Source: DATJGR01 sp963812255 (GTDB lineage Bacteria > Pseudomonadota > Gammaproteobacteria > Pseudomonadales > Azotimanducaceae). Taken from it: DNA of 64,000 bases. The DNA is taken from assembly GCA_963812255.1 (NCBI GenBank), contig CAWEUM010000002.1:1-64000 (forward strand), in the 5' to 3' direction. Below are positions 50,044-59,494 of the stretch, piece by piece (the stretch's first letter is position 1; each line of letters opens with the position of its first letter). Under the pieces are notes generated by a model that saw only the letters and a program-made list of their open reading frames with translations, was not told where the DNA came from and searched no databases. Position numbers and translations under genes: made by a program.

Positions 50044-52367
50044 TGTCTGTCGCCCCCGTGCGCCTCAAGCTCGCCGTTCGCACGCTCGCCGAGTTGACCT
50101 GCCGCGAAGGCGACATCCATTTTCGCTACGACGATGCCACGCAGAGTCAGGAAGGCATCGATGTTCAGAAGCGTCTGCAGCGCAATCGCGACGCCAGCTA
50201 TCAGCGCGAAGTTCCCGTTGCATGGATCTGGCGCGACGACGATGTCGAATTTGAGCTGAGCGGCCGTGCGGACGGCTGTGACATCAGCGAGGGCGTCGTC
50301 GAAGAGTTCAAAACCACACGCACTGATCCTGCGCGGTTGTTCGCGCACGCGGGTAGCGTACATCGCGGCCAGTTGCGCTTGTATGCAGCGCTGCTCGCGC
50401 GCGAGCAACCCGAGCGGGAATGGCTGTTGCGGCTGCTGTATTGCGATGCCGACACGGACGCGGTGACGCCGTTCGACGAACGCATGTCCTCCGCGGCACT
50501 CGAGGCCTTCATGCAAAGGTGTTGCACGCGCCTCGCGCAGTCGCTACGCACGTTGCGCGCTCATCGCACAGCCCGCAATTCGCGGCTCGCGCAGTTGCGC
50601 TTTCCGTTTGCGGCGTTTCGTCCCGCGCAGCGGTCGCTGTCTGCAGCGGTGTATCGCACGGTCCGCGACGGTGGTGCTCTGTTGTTCGAAGCACCGACCG
50701 GCAGCGGCAAGACACTCGGCGCACTGTTTCCGTCGTTGATGGCGATGGGTCAGGCGTGTACCGATCGCATTGTGTTCCTGAGTTCGCGGACCACCGGTCA
50801 GGCGACCGCGCAGGCGAGTCTCGAATTGCTCGGCGCGGGCGACGTCGTCCGGTGTGTGACGGTGACTGCGAAGGCGAAGATCTGCTTCATGCCCGAACCC
50901 GTTTGCGATCCGGCGACTTGTCCGTACGCGCGTGGCTACTACGATCGCAGCCCGGCCGCCGTTGCCGAATTGCTAGAGGCCGGAACGATGAGCCGCAGCG
51001 CGATCGATTCGGTCGCCCGGGCGCACCACGTATGTCCGTTCGAACTGTCGCTCGACGCCGCGGTTTGGGCCGACGTGATCATTTGCGATTACAACTATGT
51101 ATTCGATCCGGTGGTGCGCCTGAAGCGGCTCGCTGGCGTGACCGGCGATCGTATCGCGCTGTTGATCGACGAAGCGCACCAACTGTTTGATCGCGTTCGA
51201 GACGCGTTGTCGACGACTTTCTCCCGCGGCCTGATCTCAGCCGCCCACGCGAAACTATCGACCGTGTCGGCCATGCGCGCTGCCGCATTGGACCGCCGTC
51301 TGACCGCGTTGCGACGCACGGTGGTCGCCGAGAAGGGTCTCGACCGCAACGCGTTCGAGTGCCGCGTCGATCGCCCCGACGCATTGTTGCGCGCCGCCGA
51401 GGCGCTCTTCGACTCGCTAACGACCGAGAGCGATGATCGACCCACAGACGCGGTCGTCACCGAACTGCTGTTCGGGTTGTTCCGTTTGCTGCGAGTGGCA
51501 AGCTGGTTCGATTCGCAGCGCTATGCTGTCTTTCTACGCGGCAGACGCCACGAAATCGAGCTCGACGTACGCTGCCTCGATCCGAGCACATCGATTGCCG
51601 AGACGCTGAAGGAATATCGTGCCCACGTTCGATTCTCGGCAACGCTATCGCCTTTCGAACTGACAGCTCGCGCGCACGGTCAGCCGGATGCCCGTATGCT
51701 GCGCCTGCCATCGCCGTTTCCGTCAGATCGGCTCGGCGTCTTCGTGGTACCCGACATCAGCACCCTGTATCGCCAGCGCGACGCCACGCTACCGCAGCTG
51801 CTGCTCGCGTTGCGGACTATCGTGACGGCGAGAGATGGCAACTATCTGATCGTTCTACCGTCGTTCGAGTACCTGGGGCGTGTAGCGAATGCATACGCGG
51901 CGTGGTTCCCGGAGCAGACAATCGTGTTGCAATCGCGCGGCATGTCGGATGCGTCGCGAGAGGCGTTCATCAGCGCATTCGTCGATGGCCGTGCAATCGT
52001 AGGCTTCGTGGTTCTGGGCGGTGTGTTCACCGAATCCATCGATCTGCCGGGAGAGTCGTTGATCGGAATCGTCGTGGTCGGTATCGGCCTGCCACCACCG
52101 AGCCTCGAGCGCAGCGAAATGGCCCGCGTGTTCGGTTCGTTCGGTCGCATGCAGGCCTTCGAGCAACCCGCAATGACCCGCGTCGTGCAGGCTGCCGGCC
52201 GGCTCATTCGGCGCGATACCGACCGCGGCGTCGTGTGCCTGATCGACCGGCGTTTTGCGTCGAGCGAGTACCAAGCGTATCTGCCGCACCATTGGCAACC
52301 CGTTTGCGCAACCAGCAACGAACTGGCAATCGCGTTGGAGGGCTTCTGGCGTACCACATCGGACTGA
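50043..52367 (+). CDS. XPD/DinG-like Fe-S helicase with N-terminal RecB/Cas4-type nuclease domain
   Basis: 774 residues. Residues about 20-125 look like a PD-(D/E)XK nuclease: GRADGCDISEGVVEEFK (D77, E88, K90) and RGQLRLYAALLA. The superfamily 2 helicase follows: Walker A APTGSGKT (217-224), then cysteines C281, C288, C293 and C331 as a 4Fe-4S site, DEAH at 376-379, FSATLSPFE near 540, and QAAGRLIRRDTDRG near 720 (motif VI). XPD/DinG enzymes unwind 5'-3'. Coupled to the FAN1-like gene; together they probably process crosslinks or stalled forks. Confidence 0.9.
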   Translation: MSVAPVRLKLAVRTLAELTCREGDIHFRYDDATQSQEGIDVQKRLQRNRDASYQREVPVAWIWRDDDVEFELSGRADGCDISEGVVEEFKTTRTDPARLFAHAGSVHRGQLRLYAALLAREQPEREWLLRLLYCDADTDAVTPFDERMSSAALEAFMQRCCTRLAQSLRTLRAHRTARNSRLAQLRFPFAAFRPAQRSLSAAVYRTVRDGGALLFEAPTGSGKTLGALFPSLMAMGQACTDRIVFLSSRTTGQATAQASLELLGAGDVVRCVTVTAKAKICFMPEPVCDPATCPYARGYYDRSPAAVAELLEAGTMSRSAIDSVARAHHVCPFELSLDAAVWADVIICDYNYVFDPVVRLKRLAGVTGDRIALLIDEAHQLFDRVRDALSTTFSRGLISAAHAKLSTVSAMRAAALDRRLTALRRTVVAEKGLDRNAFECRVDRPDALLRAAEALFDSLTTESDDRPTDAVVTELLFGLFRLLRVASWFDSQRYAVFLRGRRHEIELDVRCLDPSTSIAETLKEYRAHVRFSATLSPFELTARAHGQPDARMLRLPSPFPSDRLGVFVVPDISTLYRQRDATLPQLLLALRTIVTARDGNYLIVLPSFEYLGRVANAYAAWFPEQTIVLQSRGMSDASREAFISAFVDGRAIVGFVVLGGVFTESIDLPGESLIGIVVVGIGLPPPSLERSEMARVFGSFGRMQAFEQPAMTRVVQAAGRLIRRDTDRGVVCLIDRRFASSEYQAYLPHHWQPVCATSNELAIALEGFWRTTSD

Positions 52368-52414
52368 CGCGGCGCTCGGTGTGCTAATCTGCCGCACCAT
52401 TTTTCCAGCATCTC

Positions 52415-53848
52415 ATGCGTATGACATTTCGTCGCACGAAAATCATCTGTACGATCGGGCCGGCGACCGCGAGCTACGACATGCTCGAGCAAATGCAGCG
52501 CGCCGGCATGAACGTGGTGCGGCTGAACATGTCGCACGCCGATCACGCCAGCGCGGCAAAGATCGTCGGATGGATACGAACGCTCAATCGTAAGGTGCAG
52601 TATCCGGTCGCAATTCTGCTCGATACCCAGGGACCGGAAATCCGAACCGGTGTGGTTGCCCAACCGATGCTGCTCAACGCAGGTGACGTCGTGTCGTTGA
52701 CGGTGCGTGGCGAAGTCGACGTCGAACACCGCTCGATTCAAGTCAACTACGAAGATCTGATCACGTCGGTGAAAGTCGGTGATCGCGTCACGATCGACAA
52801 CGGCCTGATCAATTTCGAGGTGCTCGAAAAGGATGGGCCATATCTGACATGCAGGGTGCTGGATGGCGGCACGCTTGGCAGCAAACGCCACGTCAATCTG
52901 CCCGGCGTTCGCGTCAATCTGCCGTCCATTACAGACAAAGACGTCGCCGATATCCAGTGGGGGATGGCGAACGAGGTCGACTTCATTGCGCTGTCGTTCG
53001 TGCGTTCCGCCGACGATATCGCCCGGTTGCGTCAGTTGCTCGGCGCGAAAGCCTACGGAATTAAGATCATTGCCAAAATTGAAGATCGCGAGGGCGTCTC
53101 CAACATGGACGAGATCGCGCGCGCCGCCGACGGTATCATGGTGGCGCGCGGCGACCTGGGAATAGAGACGAATATCGCGGAGATGCCCAACCTGCAGCGC
53201 AACATCGTACGCAAATGCGCCGTGCTCGGCCGCCGCTGCATCGTGGCCACCCACCTGCTCGAATCGATGATCGGCAATCCGATACCGACGCGCGCCGAAG
53301 TCACAGACGTCGCCAATGCAATCTACGAGGGTGTCGATGCGGTGATGCTGTCGGGCGAAACGGGCATCGGGCGCTATCCGATACGATGCGTGACACAGCT
53401 CGACGAAATCGCACGCACCAGCGAAAAGCTTCCTGGCCTGGGCTTCGAGCAGGAATTAATCGCGACTTCCGACAAGCAGCATCTGGCCGTGTCCGCCGCG
53501 CGCCTGGCCGAATCGATCAATGCAGCGGGAATCGTGGTGATCACGCGGCGGGGCATCATGGCTGACCTCGTGACCAATTGCCGGCCGCGCTTCGCGCCGA
53601 TCTATGCGTTCACGAACAACAGCCAGACGCGACGTCGTCTGATGCTGAATCGTTCGGTGATCGCCTTCCGGACGCCGTTCTCGACGGATCCGGAAAAGAC
53701 ATTGGCAACGGCATTCAAGGCGCTGATGGAACGTGAAAGGCTCCCGGCGGATTCGAAGGTGGTCGTGATTTCGGACGTGCTTGCGCAGCAGCGCGTGGAC
53801 GCAATACAGATTCGAACACTGGACTCTACGTCGATTCAAATACCCTAG
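52415..53848 (+). CDS. pyk: Pyruvate kinase
   Basis: 477 residues. It converts phosphoenolpyruvate and ADP to pyruvate and ATP. Motifs: RRTKIICTIGPATASYDML, MNVVRLNMSHADHASA, PVAILLDTQGPEIRTGV (near 68), IKIIAKIEDREGVSNMDEIA near 220 with the catalytic Lys, GIMVARGDLGIE with metal ligands, and DAVMLSGETGIGRYP near 310. The C-terminal domain is complete. Length fits the PykA type. Separated from the helicase by 47 bases, so it may have its own promoter. Confidence 0.95.
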   Translation: MRMTFRRTKIICTIGPATASYDMLEQMQRAGMNVVRLNMSHADHASAAKIVGWIRTLNRKVQYPVAILLDTQGPEIRTGVVAQPMLLNAGDVVSLTVRGEVDVEHRSIQVNYEDLITSVKVGDRVTIDNGLINFEVLEKDGPYLTCRVLDGGTLGSKRHVNLPGVRVNLPSITDKDVADIQWGMANEVDFIALSFVRSADDIARLRQLLGAKAYGIKIIAKIEDREGVSNMDEIARAADGIMVARGDLGIETNIAEMPNLQRNIVRKCAVLGRRCIVATHLLESMIGNPIPTRAEVTDVANAIYEGVDAVMLSGETGIGRYPIRCVTQLDEIARTSEKLPGLGFEQELIATSDKQHLAVSAARLAESINAAGIVVITRRGIMADLVTNCRPRFAPIYAFTNNSQTRRRLMLNRSVIAFRTPFSTDPEKTLATAFKALMERERLPADSKVVVISDVLAQQRVDAIQIRTLDSTSIQIP

Positions 53849-53911
53849 TGTAGTGCGCCATTCTGTGTGGAACTTGGTCGGCGATTGACACACGACACGA
53901 AGACAGGTGTT

Positions 53912-54739
53912 CTAAGGGGCGAACGCCGTCCAGATCATGCGCGCCGAAACAACGATCAGGAGGGCACCGAACACGCGCCTCAGCGGCAGCGGCTGCAGAC
54001 GATGGGCTAACCGCACCCCCATCGGTGCAGCGAGCATCGATGCGGCGGCAACGCACGCCAGCGCAGGCAAATAGACGTAGCCGAGCAGGCCGTCTTCGAG
54101 GCGAGTGACATTCCAGCCGCGCGTGACATATCCCAACGAGCCCGCAATGGCGATGGGAAGTCCCAACACACTTGCGGTAGCCGTCGCGCGATGCACCGCC
54201 ACGTTGAAATAGACGAGCGTGGGAACCACGACGTTGCCACCTCCGATTCCAGCAATTCCGGAGACGAGGCCCGCAGCAGCTGCGATTCCCGTTGATCCGA
54301 TCGCGCCCGGCAGAACCCGATGCGCCGCGGGCCGCCAATTGGTCAGCATCACGATGGACACGAACGCAAGGAACGTCCCGATCGCGGCCCGCAGCGCGGT
54401 CAGCGAGAGCGTGGCGGCAATGAATCCGGCGCCGTAACTGGTCAGGATCACTGCCGGGGTGAAACGACGCGCGATCTGCCACTCGACCATATCGGCGCGG
54501 GCCTGGGTGATCGTCGCCGCGCTGCTGGTGAAGATGATGCTGGCGAGGGAGGTGCCGACCGCAACCAGCGTGGAGCCGTTGCCGCCGCCCGCGTGACCGG
54601 CGAGCACGCCGGTGTGGTCGAACAGAAAAATCAACGCAGGCACGACGATGACACCACCGCCGATGCCCAATAGGCCGCCGAGACCCCCTGCGACGACGCC
54701 GATCAGCAGGCAAATAATGGTGAAAAGCAGGCTGTGCAA
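53912..54739 (-). CDS. TauE/SafE-type sulfite exporter family permease
   Basis: 275 residues from TTG 54739, start uncertain. Eight or so hydrophobic segments. The duplicated family motif is visible twice: GLGGLLGIGGGVIVVPALIF near 22 and VSGIAGIGGGNVVVPTLVYF near 158. TauE/SafE permeases export organosulfonates or sulfite; the substrate here is unknown. It diverges from the malonyl-CoA synthetase gene. Confidence 0.9.
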   Translation of the reverse strand: MHSLLFTIICLLIGVVAGGLGGLLGIGGGVIVVPALIFLFDHTGVLAGHAGGGNGSTLVAVGTSLASIIFTSSAATITQARADMVEWQIARRFTPAVILTSYGAGFIAATLSLTALRAAIGTFLAFVSIVMLTNWRPAAHRVLPGAIGSTGIAAAAGLVSGIAGIGGGNVVVPTLVYFNVAVHRATATASVLGLPIAIAGSLGYVTRGWNVTRLEDGLLGYVYLPALACVAAASMLAAPMGVRLAHRLQPLPLRRVFGALLIVVSARMIWTAFAP

Positions 54740-54823
54740 GTAGAGTAGGCGCCGGTCGCGGAAGCGCGAGTCTATGAAATCCGCGGCGACCCGGCAATTG
54801 CGGGCCCAAATGACGAGTGGCTG

Positions 54824-56326
54824 ATGGCGAATCTTTTCAACTCGGTGGAACGTGTTGCGGCGACGTGGTCTAAGTCGATTGCTTTCGATTGCGGCGTAGC
54901 GGGCTGTTTCACCTTTGCGGATCTGTTGGCGCGCACGTCGCAGTACGCTGGTGTGCTGTCAGCGATGGGCGTGCGTCCGGGCGACCGTGTAACAGTGCAG
55001 ATCGACAAGAGTATCGAAGCCGTGTGGTTGTATCTGGCGGTGCTGCGAGCCGGCGCGATCTACATGCCGTTGAATTCCGGGTACACAGACGCCGAGATCG
55101 AATATTTCGTCCGCGACGCTGAACCGACACTGATGGTGGTTGAGCCTTCGCGGTTCGCAGCTGTCGAACACATTGCCGCGAGAGCCGGTTTGTCGATGAA
55201 GGCGACGACGCTGGCCAGCATGGACCAGCAGGCCGCGTCGATGCGCGAAGATTCCGAAATCGTCGATCGACTCGACAACGAAACCGCTGCCATCGTGTAC
55301 ACGTCCGGTACGACAGGTCGTTCGAAGGGCGCAATGATCAGTCACGGTAACCTTGCATCGAACGCAAATGCGCTGATCGAAATATGGGGTTTCAGGCCTG
55401 ACGACAAGCTGGTGCATGCGCTACCGATTTATCACGTTCACGGATTGTTCGTCGCCTTGCATTGCGCATTGCTGTCGGGCGCAACGACGCGATTTCTTCC
55501 CCGCTTCGAGAATGCCGCCGTGCTCAACGCGCTGGTTGGCGCGACTGTGTTCATGGGCGTGCCGACGTACTACACCCGACTCTTGGCATCACCGGAATTT
55601 CCGCTGTCCGACACGGCATTGCGTCTTTGGATATCCGGCTCCGCGCCGCTGCTGGCGGAAACGTTTGCGGCATTCGAGCGTCGAACCGGATCGAAAATCC
55701 TCGAGCGCTACGGCATGACGGAAGCAGGAATGATCACATCCAACCCGCTTGCCGGCCCGCGGCTTCCCGGCACGGTTGGCGTACCGCTACCCGGCGTTGC
55801 CGTGCGCGCGCGGCACGAGGATGGCTCGCTCGCGGCCATCTTGGAACCAGCGGTACTGGAGATCAGCGGATCCAACGTCTTCACGGGGTATTGGCGCAAT
55901 ACGGAAAAGACCCGGTCGGCGTTCACCCCGGATGGCTATTTCGTCACCGGCGACGTGGTGACGATCGATGCGGCGGGCGTCATTTCCATCGTTGGTCGCC
56001 ACAGCGATCTGGTCATCAGTGGTGGGCTCAACGTCTATCCGAAGGAGATCGAAGAGCACATCGACGCGCTGGATGGGGTCGTCGAATCCGCGGTAATCGG
56101 CGTCCCGCACCCCGATTTCGGCGAAGGGGTCGTTGCGGTGGTCGATCGCGCTGAGGCTTCGCTCGATGAGGCTGATATCATCGCGTCACTCAGACAGGGA
56201 CTTGCCGCATTCAAACTACCGAAGCGAATCGTGTTCGTCGATACACTGCCTCGCAACGCGATGGGCAAGGTGCAGAAGAAACTGCTCAGAGAGACTTATC
56301 GGTGCCTGTTCGAGACGTCTGCGTGA
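54824..56326 (+). CDS. Malonyl-CoA synthetase-like AMP-binding ligase
   Basis: 500 residues, ATG at 54824. ANL motifs: AAIVYTSGTTGRSKGAMISH near 160, LPIYHVHGLFVALHCALLSG near 202 (typical of MatB), FMGVPTYYTRLL, RYGMTEAGMITSNPLAGPRL near 300, GYFVTGDVVTIDAAGVISIV near 375 and the catalytic Lys in PRNAMGKVQKKLLRE near 487. MatB makes malonyl-CoA from malonate. Its stop overlaps the MORN gene start (GTGA), which ties a metabolic enzyme to the signalling operon; why is unclear. Confidence 0.88.
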   Translation: MANLFNSVERVAATWSKSIAFDCGVAGCFTFADLLARTSQYAGVLSAMGVRPGDRVTVQIDKSIEAVWLYLAVLRAGAIYMPLNSGYTDAEIEYFVRDAEPTLMVVEPSRFAAVEHIAARAGLSMKATTLASMDQQAASMREDSEIVDRLDNETAAIVYTSGTTGRSKGAMISHGNLASNANALIEIWGFRPDDKLVHALPIYHVHGLFVALHCALLSGATTRFLPRFENAAVLNALVGATVFMGVPTYYTRLLASPEFPLSDTALRLWISGSAPLLAETFAAFERRTGSKILERYGMTEAGMITSNPLAGPRLPGTVGVPLPGVAVRARHEDGSLAAILEPAVLEISGSNVFTGYWRNTEKTRSAFTPDGYFVTGDVVTIDAAGVISIVGRHSDLVISGGLNVYPKEIEEHIDALDGVVESAVIGVPHPDFGEGVVAVVDRAEASLDEADIIASLRQGLAAFKLPKRIVFVDTLPRNAMGKVQKKLLRETYRCLFETSA

Positions 56327-57204
56327 AGTGGCTCGCGGGTGCGACAGCCGTCGCGGCGGCCCGAATGGTCGGTGCGGTATTGCTTGGCACTGCCTTGATT
56401 GGAACGGTAGGGGTCGGCACAGCGTTGGCCGCCACGGAGGCGGAACACCGACATGTCGAAATGCCCAACGGCGATGTGTACGACGGCCAGATGATGGGCG
56501 AGTTCCGCGATGGACAGGGTAGCTACGCCTGGGCGGACGGCAATCGTTATGAAGGTCAGTTCGTCGAGGATCACATCACCGGGCACGGCGTGTTCGTCTG
56601 GGCGAACGCGGACCGATACGAAGGCGATTTCATCGGCGGTAAACGAACAGGGCAGGGAACTTACACCTGGCACAACGGCGAGCGCTACGAGGGACATTTC
56701 GAGGACAACCAACTACAGGGTCATGGCACGTTCTTCTGGCCCGATGCACGTCGCTACGAAGGTAGTTTCGTCGACGGCAAGAAAAGCGGTCTCGGTAGCT
56801 TCGAGTGGCCGAATGGCAATCGCTATGTGGGACAGTTCGCCAACGATTCCAGGGAGGGGCTGGGGGTGTTCTATTGGCGCGACGGTACAGTCTACGAAGG
56901 TAACTTCGCACATAACAAGATGGACGGCTTCGGCGTCAAGAAGAGCGTCGACGGCCAGTCGGAATTTCAGGAGTGGCGCGACGGTACACTGGTTTTGGCA
57001 CAACCGTTGATCGACGTGAAGAGCTGCCAGTTGACGATAGACGGCCGCAAGTGGATGTTCCGCGCCAATACCTGCATCAATGGTCTCGCTCAGGGCCTCG
57101 GGCCGGCCGTGAGCCTGGATGGCTCGTCTTACATACCTTCCGCACACATCGTACTGGGACATCTTGTTGATGGTGACATCCGCCCGCTTCGATCCAATGG
57201 CTGA
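56323..57204 (+). CDS. Exported MORN-repeat protein
   Basis: 293 residues from GTG 56323 (GTGA overlap with the ligase stop; GTG 56302 is an alternative). A signal peptide with cleavage near ALA-AT (residue 36) is followed by seven MORN repeats of 23 residues (about 48-210). Typical units are RYEGDFIGGKRTGQGTYTW and RYEGSFVDGKKSGLGSFEW. The remaining 80 residues (SCQLTIDGRKWMFRANTC, then SYIPSAHIVLGHLVDGD) form a non-repeat domain with two cysteines that could pair. MORN repeats bind lipids or scaffold complexes. The downstream kinase overlaps it by eight bases. Confidence 0.85.
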   Translation: MKWLAGATAVAAARMVGAVLLGTALIGTVGVGTALAATEAEHRHVEMPNGDVYDGQMMGEFRDGQGSYAWADGNRYEGQFVEDHITGHGVFVWANADRYEGDFIGGKRTGQGTYTWHNGERYEGHFEDNQLQGHGTFFWPDARRYEGSFVDGKKSGLGSFEWPNGNRYVGQFANDSREGLGVFYWRDGTVYEGNFAHNKMDGFGVKKSVDGQSEFQEWRDGTLVLAQPLIDVKSCQLTIDGRKWMFRANTCINGLAQGLGPAVSLDGSSYIPSAHIVLGHLVDGDIRPLRSNG

Positions 57205-59494
57205 AGCGCGACTCGAGATTCCCGGCTACAGCATCGAGCGGGAAATCGGCCGTGGCGGTATGGCACGCGTCTATCTTGCGGTTCAGCGCAAGTTCGGACG
57301 GCTGGTTGCGGTCAAGGTCGTTTCGCCCGAATACACGGCCGATCCAACGTTTGGTAAACGATTCGTGCGCGAAGCGCGGATCATCGCGCAGCTCAGTCAT
57401 CCAAACATCGTGCAGGTACACGATGCGGGCGTGAACGAGCAATGCTACTACCTGGTGATGGAATATCTGCGGGGCGGTGACCTCAATCGACGCTTGAAGC
57501 GCGGACTCCACATGCAAGCCGCGATTTCGGTCGTCAAGGACATTGCCCGCGGCCTCGACAGCGCTCACGCGAAGGGCTTCGTTCATCGCGACATCAAGCC
57601 GGAAAACATTCTGTTTCGTGAAGACGGTTCGGCGGTCCTTTCGGATTTCGGTGTGGCCCGCGTCATCAGCAGCGGCGTCAGCCTCACGCAGCACGGTACG
57701 GTCGTTGGCACGCCGCAGTACATGAGCCCCGAGCAAGCCACGGGACGCGCCCTCGACGGTCGCTCGGACATCTACAGTCTCGGTGTCGTGTTCTTCAGAA
57801 TGCTTACAGGAGAAGTGCCGTTCAAAGCGGACTCTGCGATCGCGGTGGGCATCCGGCATCTGCAGGATCCCATTCCGCGCTTGCCCGGGCACCTGAGCGC
57901 GATGCAGAGCGTTGTGGACAAGTTCCTGGCGAAGAAGGCCGAGTCGCGTTTTCAGACCGGCGCTGAGGTGATCGAAGCGTTGGACGGTGTGCGTTCGGCC
58001 GGGCTGGTACCGAATACCGTGATCAAGACCGAAGTCGTCAACACGGCGGAGATCAGGGCGATCGGCGATAGCGTATCGATGCCCGCCCAACGAGATACGC
58101 GATCGATCAGACCGGAACCGGATCAACGACCAAAGCGGCAGCGGACGCGACCACGCATCTGGCCCTGGATTGTTCTTTTTCTCGTCAGCTTCACCGCCGT
58201 CTGGTCGTACCTGTATCCATGGAACCGCGATCATGCGATCGAGAAATTTCTCTACACGACCGGCATTACCGAGAAGCCGGCCCTGGTCGATGCGTGGCGG
58301 CAGGCCGAATCGCTGCGCGGCGACCCGAATCAGAGTCTCGCCGCCGTTGTTGCCGGCTATCGGCGGGTACTGGAGGTCGATCCCGCCTATGAACAGGCAC
58401 GTACCGCGATCTCGGATCTGGCCACCCAATGGAAGGCCAGCATCGCGCACGCGCTTGCCACCGACAACCTGGCCCTGGCAGAAGCCAAGCTGACCGAATC
58501 GCTGGCTGTGTTTCCGAACGACAAGGAACTGACGTCGCTGTTCGATAAGCTATCCGATCGCAAGCGAGCCGACTCTCTGGTGAGCAGTACCGAGGCAATG
58601 TTGCGCAGTCACGGTATCGATGATCAACCGTCCGCGACCGCGGCGATCCAGGCCTATCAGGAAGCACTGCGGTTGAATCCCAATCAAACCGTTGCGAAAA
58701 ACGAACTGAGTCGCTTGGCGAAGCACTACGCGCAGCTTGCGGGCAGCGCCGCAGAGTCCGGAGACATCACCGGCGCGATGAACTTCCTCGAACGCGCGAC
58801 GACGGCAAATGCGTCGAGCACCGATGTGGCGGCGGTGCGCGACCGGGTGCAGCAGGCGGCCAGTTCGCATCGCGAGATTCAACTCCTGTTGCAACAAGCG
58901 TCTGCCTTTCGGGCGAGTGGCGCGTTGATCAACCCGCCAGGCAGTAACGCGGCCGAGATCTATCACCGCGTGCTTGCGACCGATCCAAACAACGCCATCG
59001 CGACACAAGGTCTGTCGGAAGTGGTAGCGCAGCTGTTGACGCGCGCGACCGAAATGCTGGCCGCCGGTCAGATCGATGCGGTTCGCGAACTGAACGCTCG
59101 CGCGTCGGAAATCGGTCTGTCGGATGCCGCGATACGTGAGTTGAAATCGAAACTCGGCGCCGAAGAGCAACGCATAGGCAACGTCACGCGTTTGCTCAAC
59201 GAAGCGCAGCAGATGATGGACGATGGATTCATCACAGAGCCCCCGGATCAGAACGCAGTCGCGCGCCTGTTGGAAGTACGACGTCTGGACCCAAACAACG
59301 TTCGCGCCCGCGAAATGCTGAATGCGGCGGCCGGCCGCCTCGCCGCCGTCGCGCGGGAGGCGTACGCAGCCGGATTGAAGGCCGAGGCGCAGCACTACCT
59401 GGAACTGGCGCTGACCGTGACACCGGACGTGCCGGATTGGCGTGCGCTGCGTGATAGTTGGGCGGCGGAGAGTATCCAAGGAGGTGATCAGTGA
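57197..59494 (+). CDS. Transmembrane Ser/Thr protein kinase with TPR-like C-terminus
   Basis: 765 residues from ATG 57197; ATG 57170 (nine codons earlier) is possible. Kinase domain about 8-270: GRGGMARVYLA, ATP lysine K40 in VAVKVV, HRDIKPEN (130-137), DFG (150-152), GTPQYMSPEQATGRAL. All catalytic residues are present. A basic, polar linker leads to one membrane helix near 320-340 (WPWIVLFLVSFTAVWSYLYP). The ~425-residue C-terminal part, probably periplasmic, is helical with TPR-like spacing (AIQAYQEALRLNPNQTVAKN). Its stop overlaps the cyclase-FHA start (GTGA). Confidence 0.93.
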   Translation: MAEARLEIPGYSIEREIGRGGMARVYLAVQRKFGRLVAVKVVSPEYTADPTFGKRFVREARIIAQLSHPNIVQVHDAGVNEQCYYLVMEYLRGGDLNRRLKRGLHMQAAISVVKDIARGLDSAHAKGFVHRDIKPENILFREDGSAVLSDFGVARVISSGVSLTQHGTVVGTPQYMSPEQATGRALDGRSDIYSLGVVFFRMLTGEVPFKADSAIAVGIRHLQDPIPRLPGHLSAMQSVVDKFLAKKAESRFQTGAEVIEALDGVRSAGLVPNTVIKTEVVNTAEIRAIGDSVSMPAQRDTRSIRPEPDQRPKRQRTRPRIWPWIVLFLVSFTAVWSYLYPWNRDHAIEKFLYTTGITEKPALVDAWRQAESLRGDPNQSLAAVVAGYRRVLEVDPAYEQARTAISDLATQWKASIAHALATDNLALAEAKLTESLAVFPNDKELTSLFDKLSDRKRADSLVSSTEAMLRSHGIDDQPSATAAIQAYQEALRLNPNQTVAKNELSRLAKHYAQLAGSAAESGDITGAMNFLERATTANASSTDVAAVRDRVQQAASSHREIQLLLQQASAFRASGALINPPGSNAAEIYHRVLATDPNNAIATQGLSEVVAQLLTRATEMLAAGQIDAVRELNARASEIGLSDAAIRELKSKLGAEEQRIGNVTRLLNEAQQMMDDGFITEPPDQNAVARLLEVRRLDPNNVRAREMLNAAAGRLAAVAREAYAAGLKAEAQHYLELALTVTPDVPDWRALRDSWAAESIQGGDQ

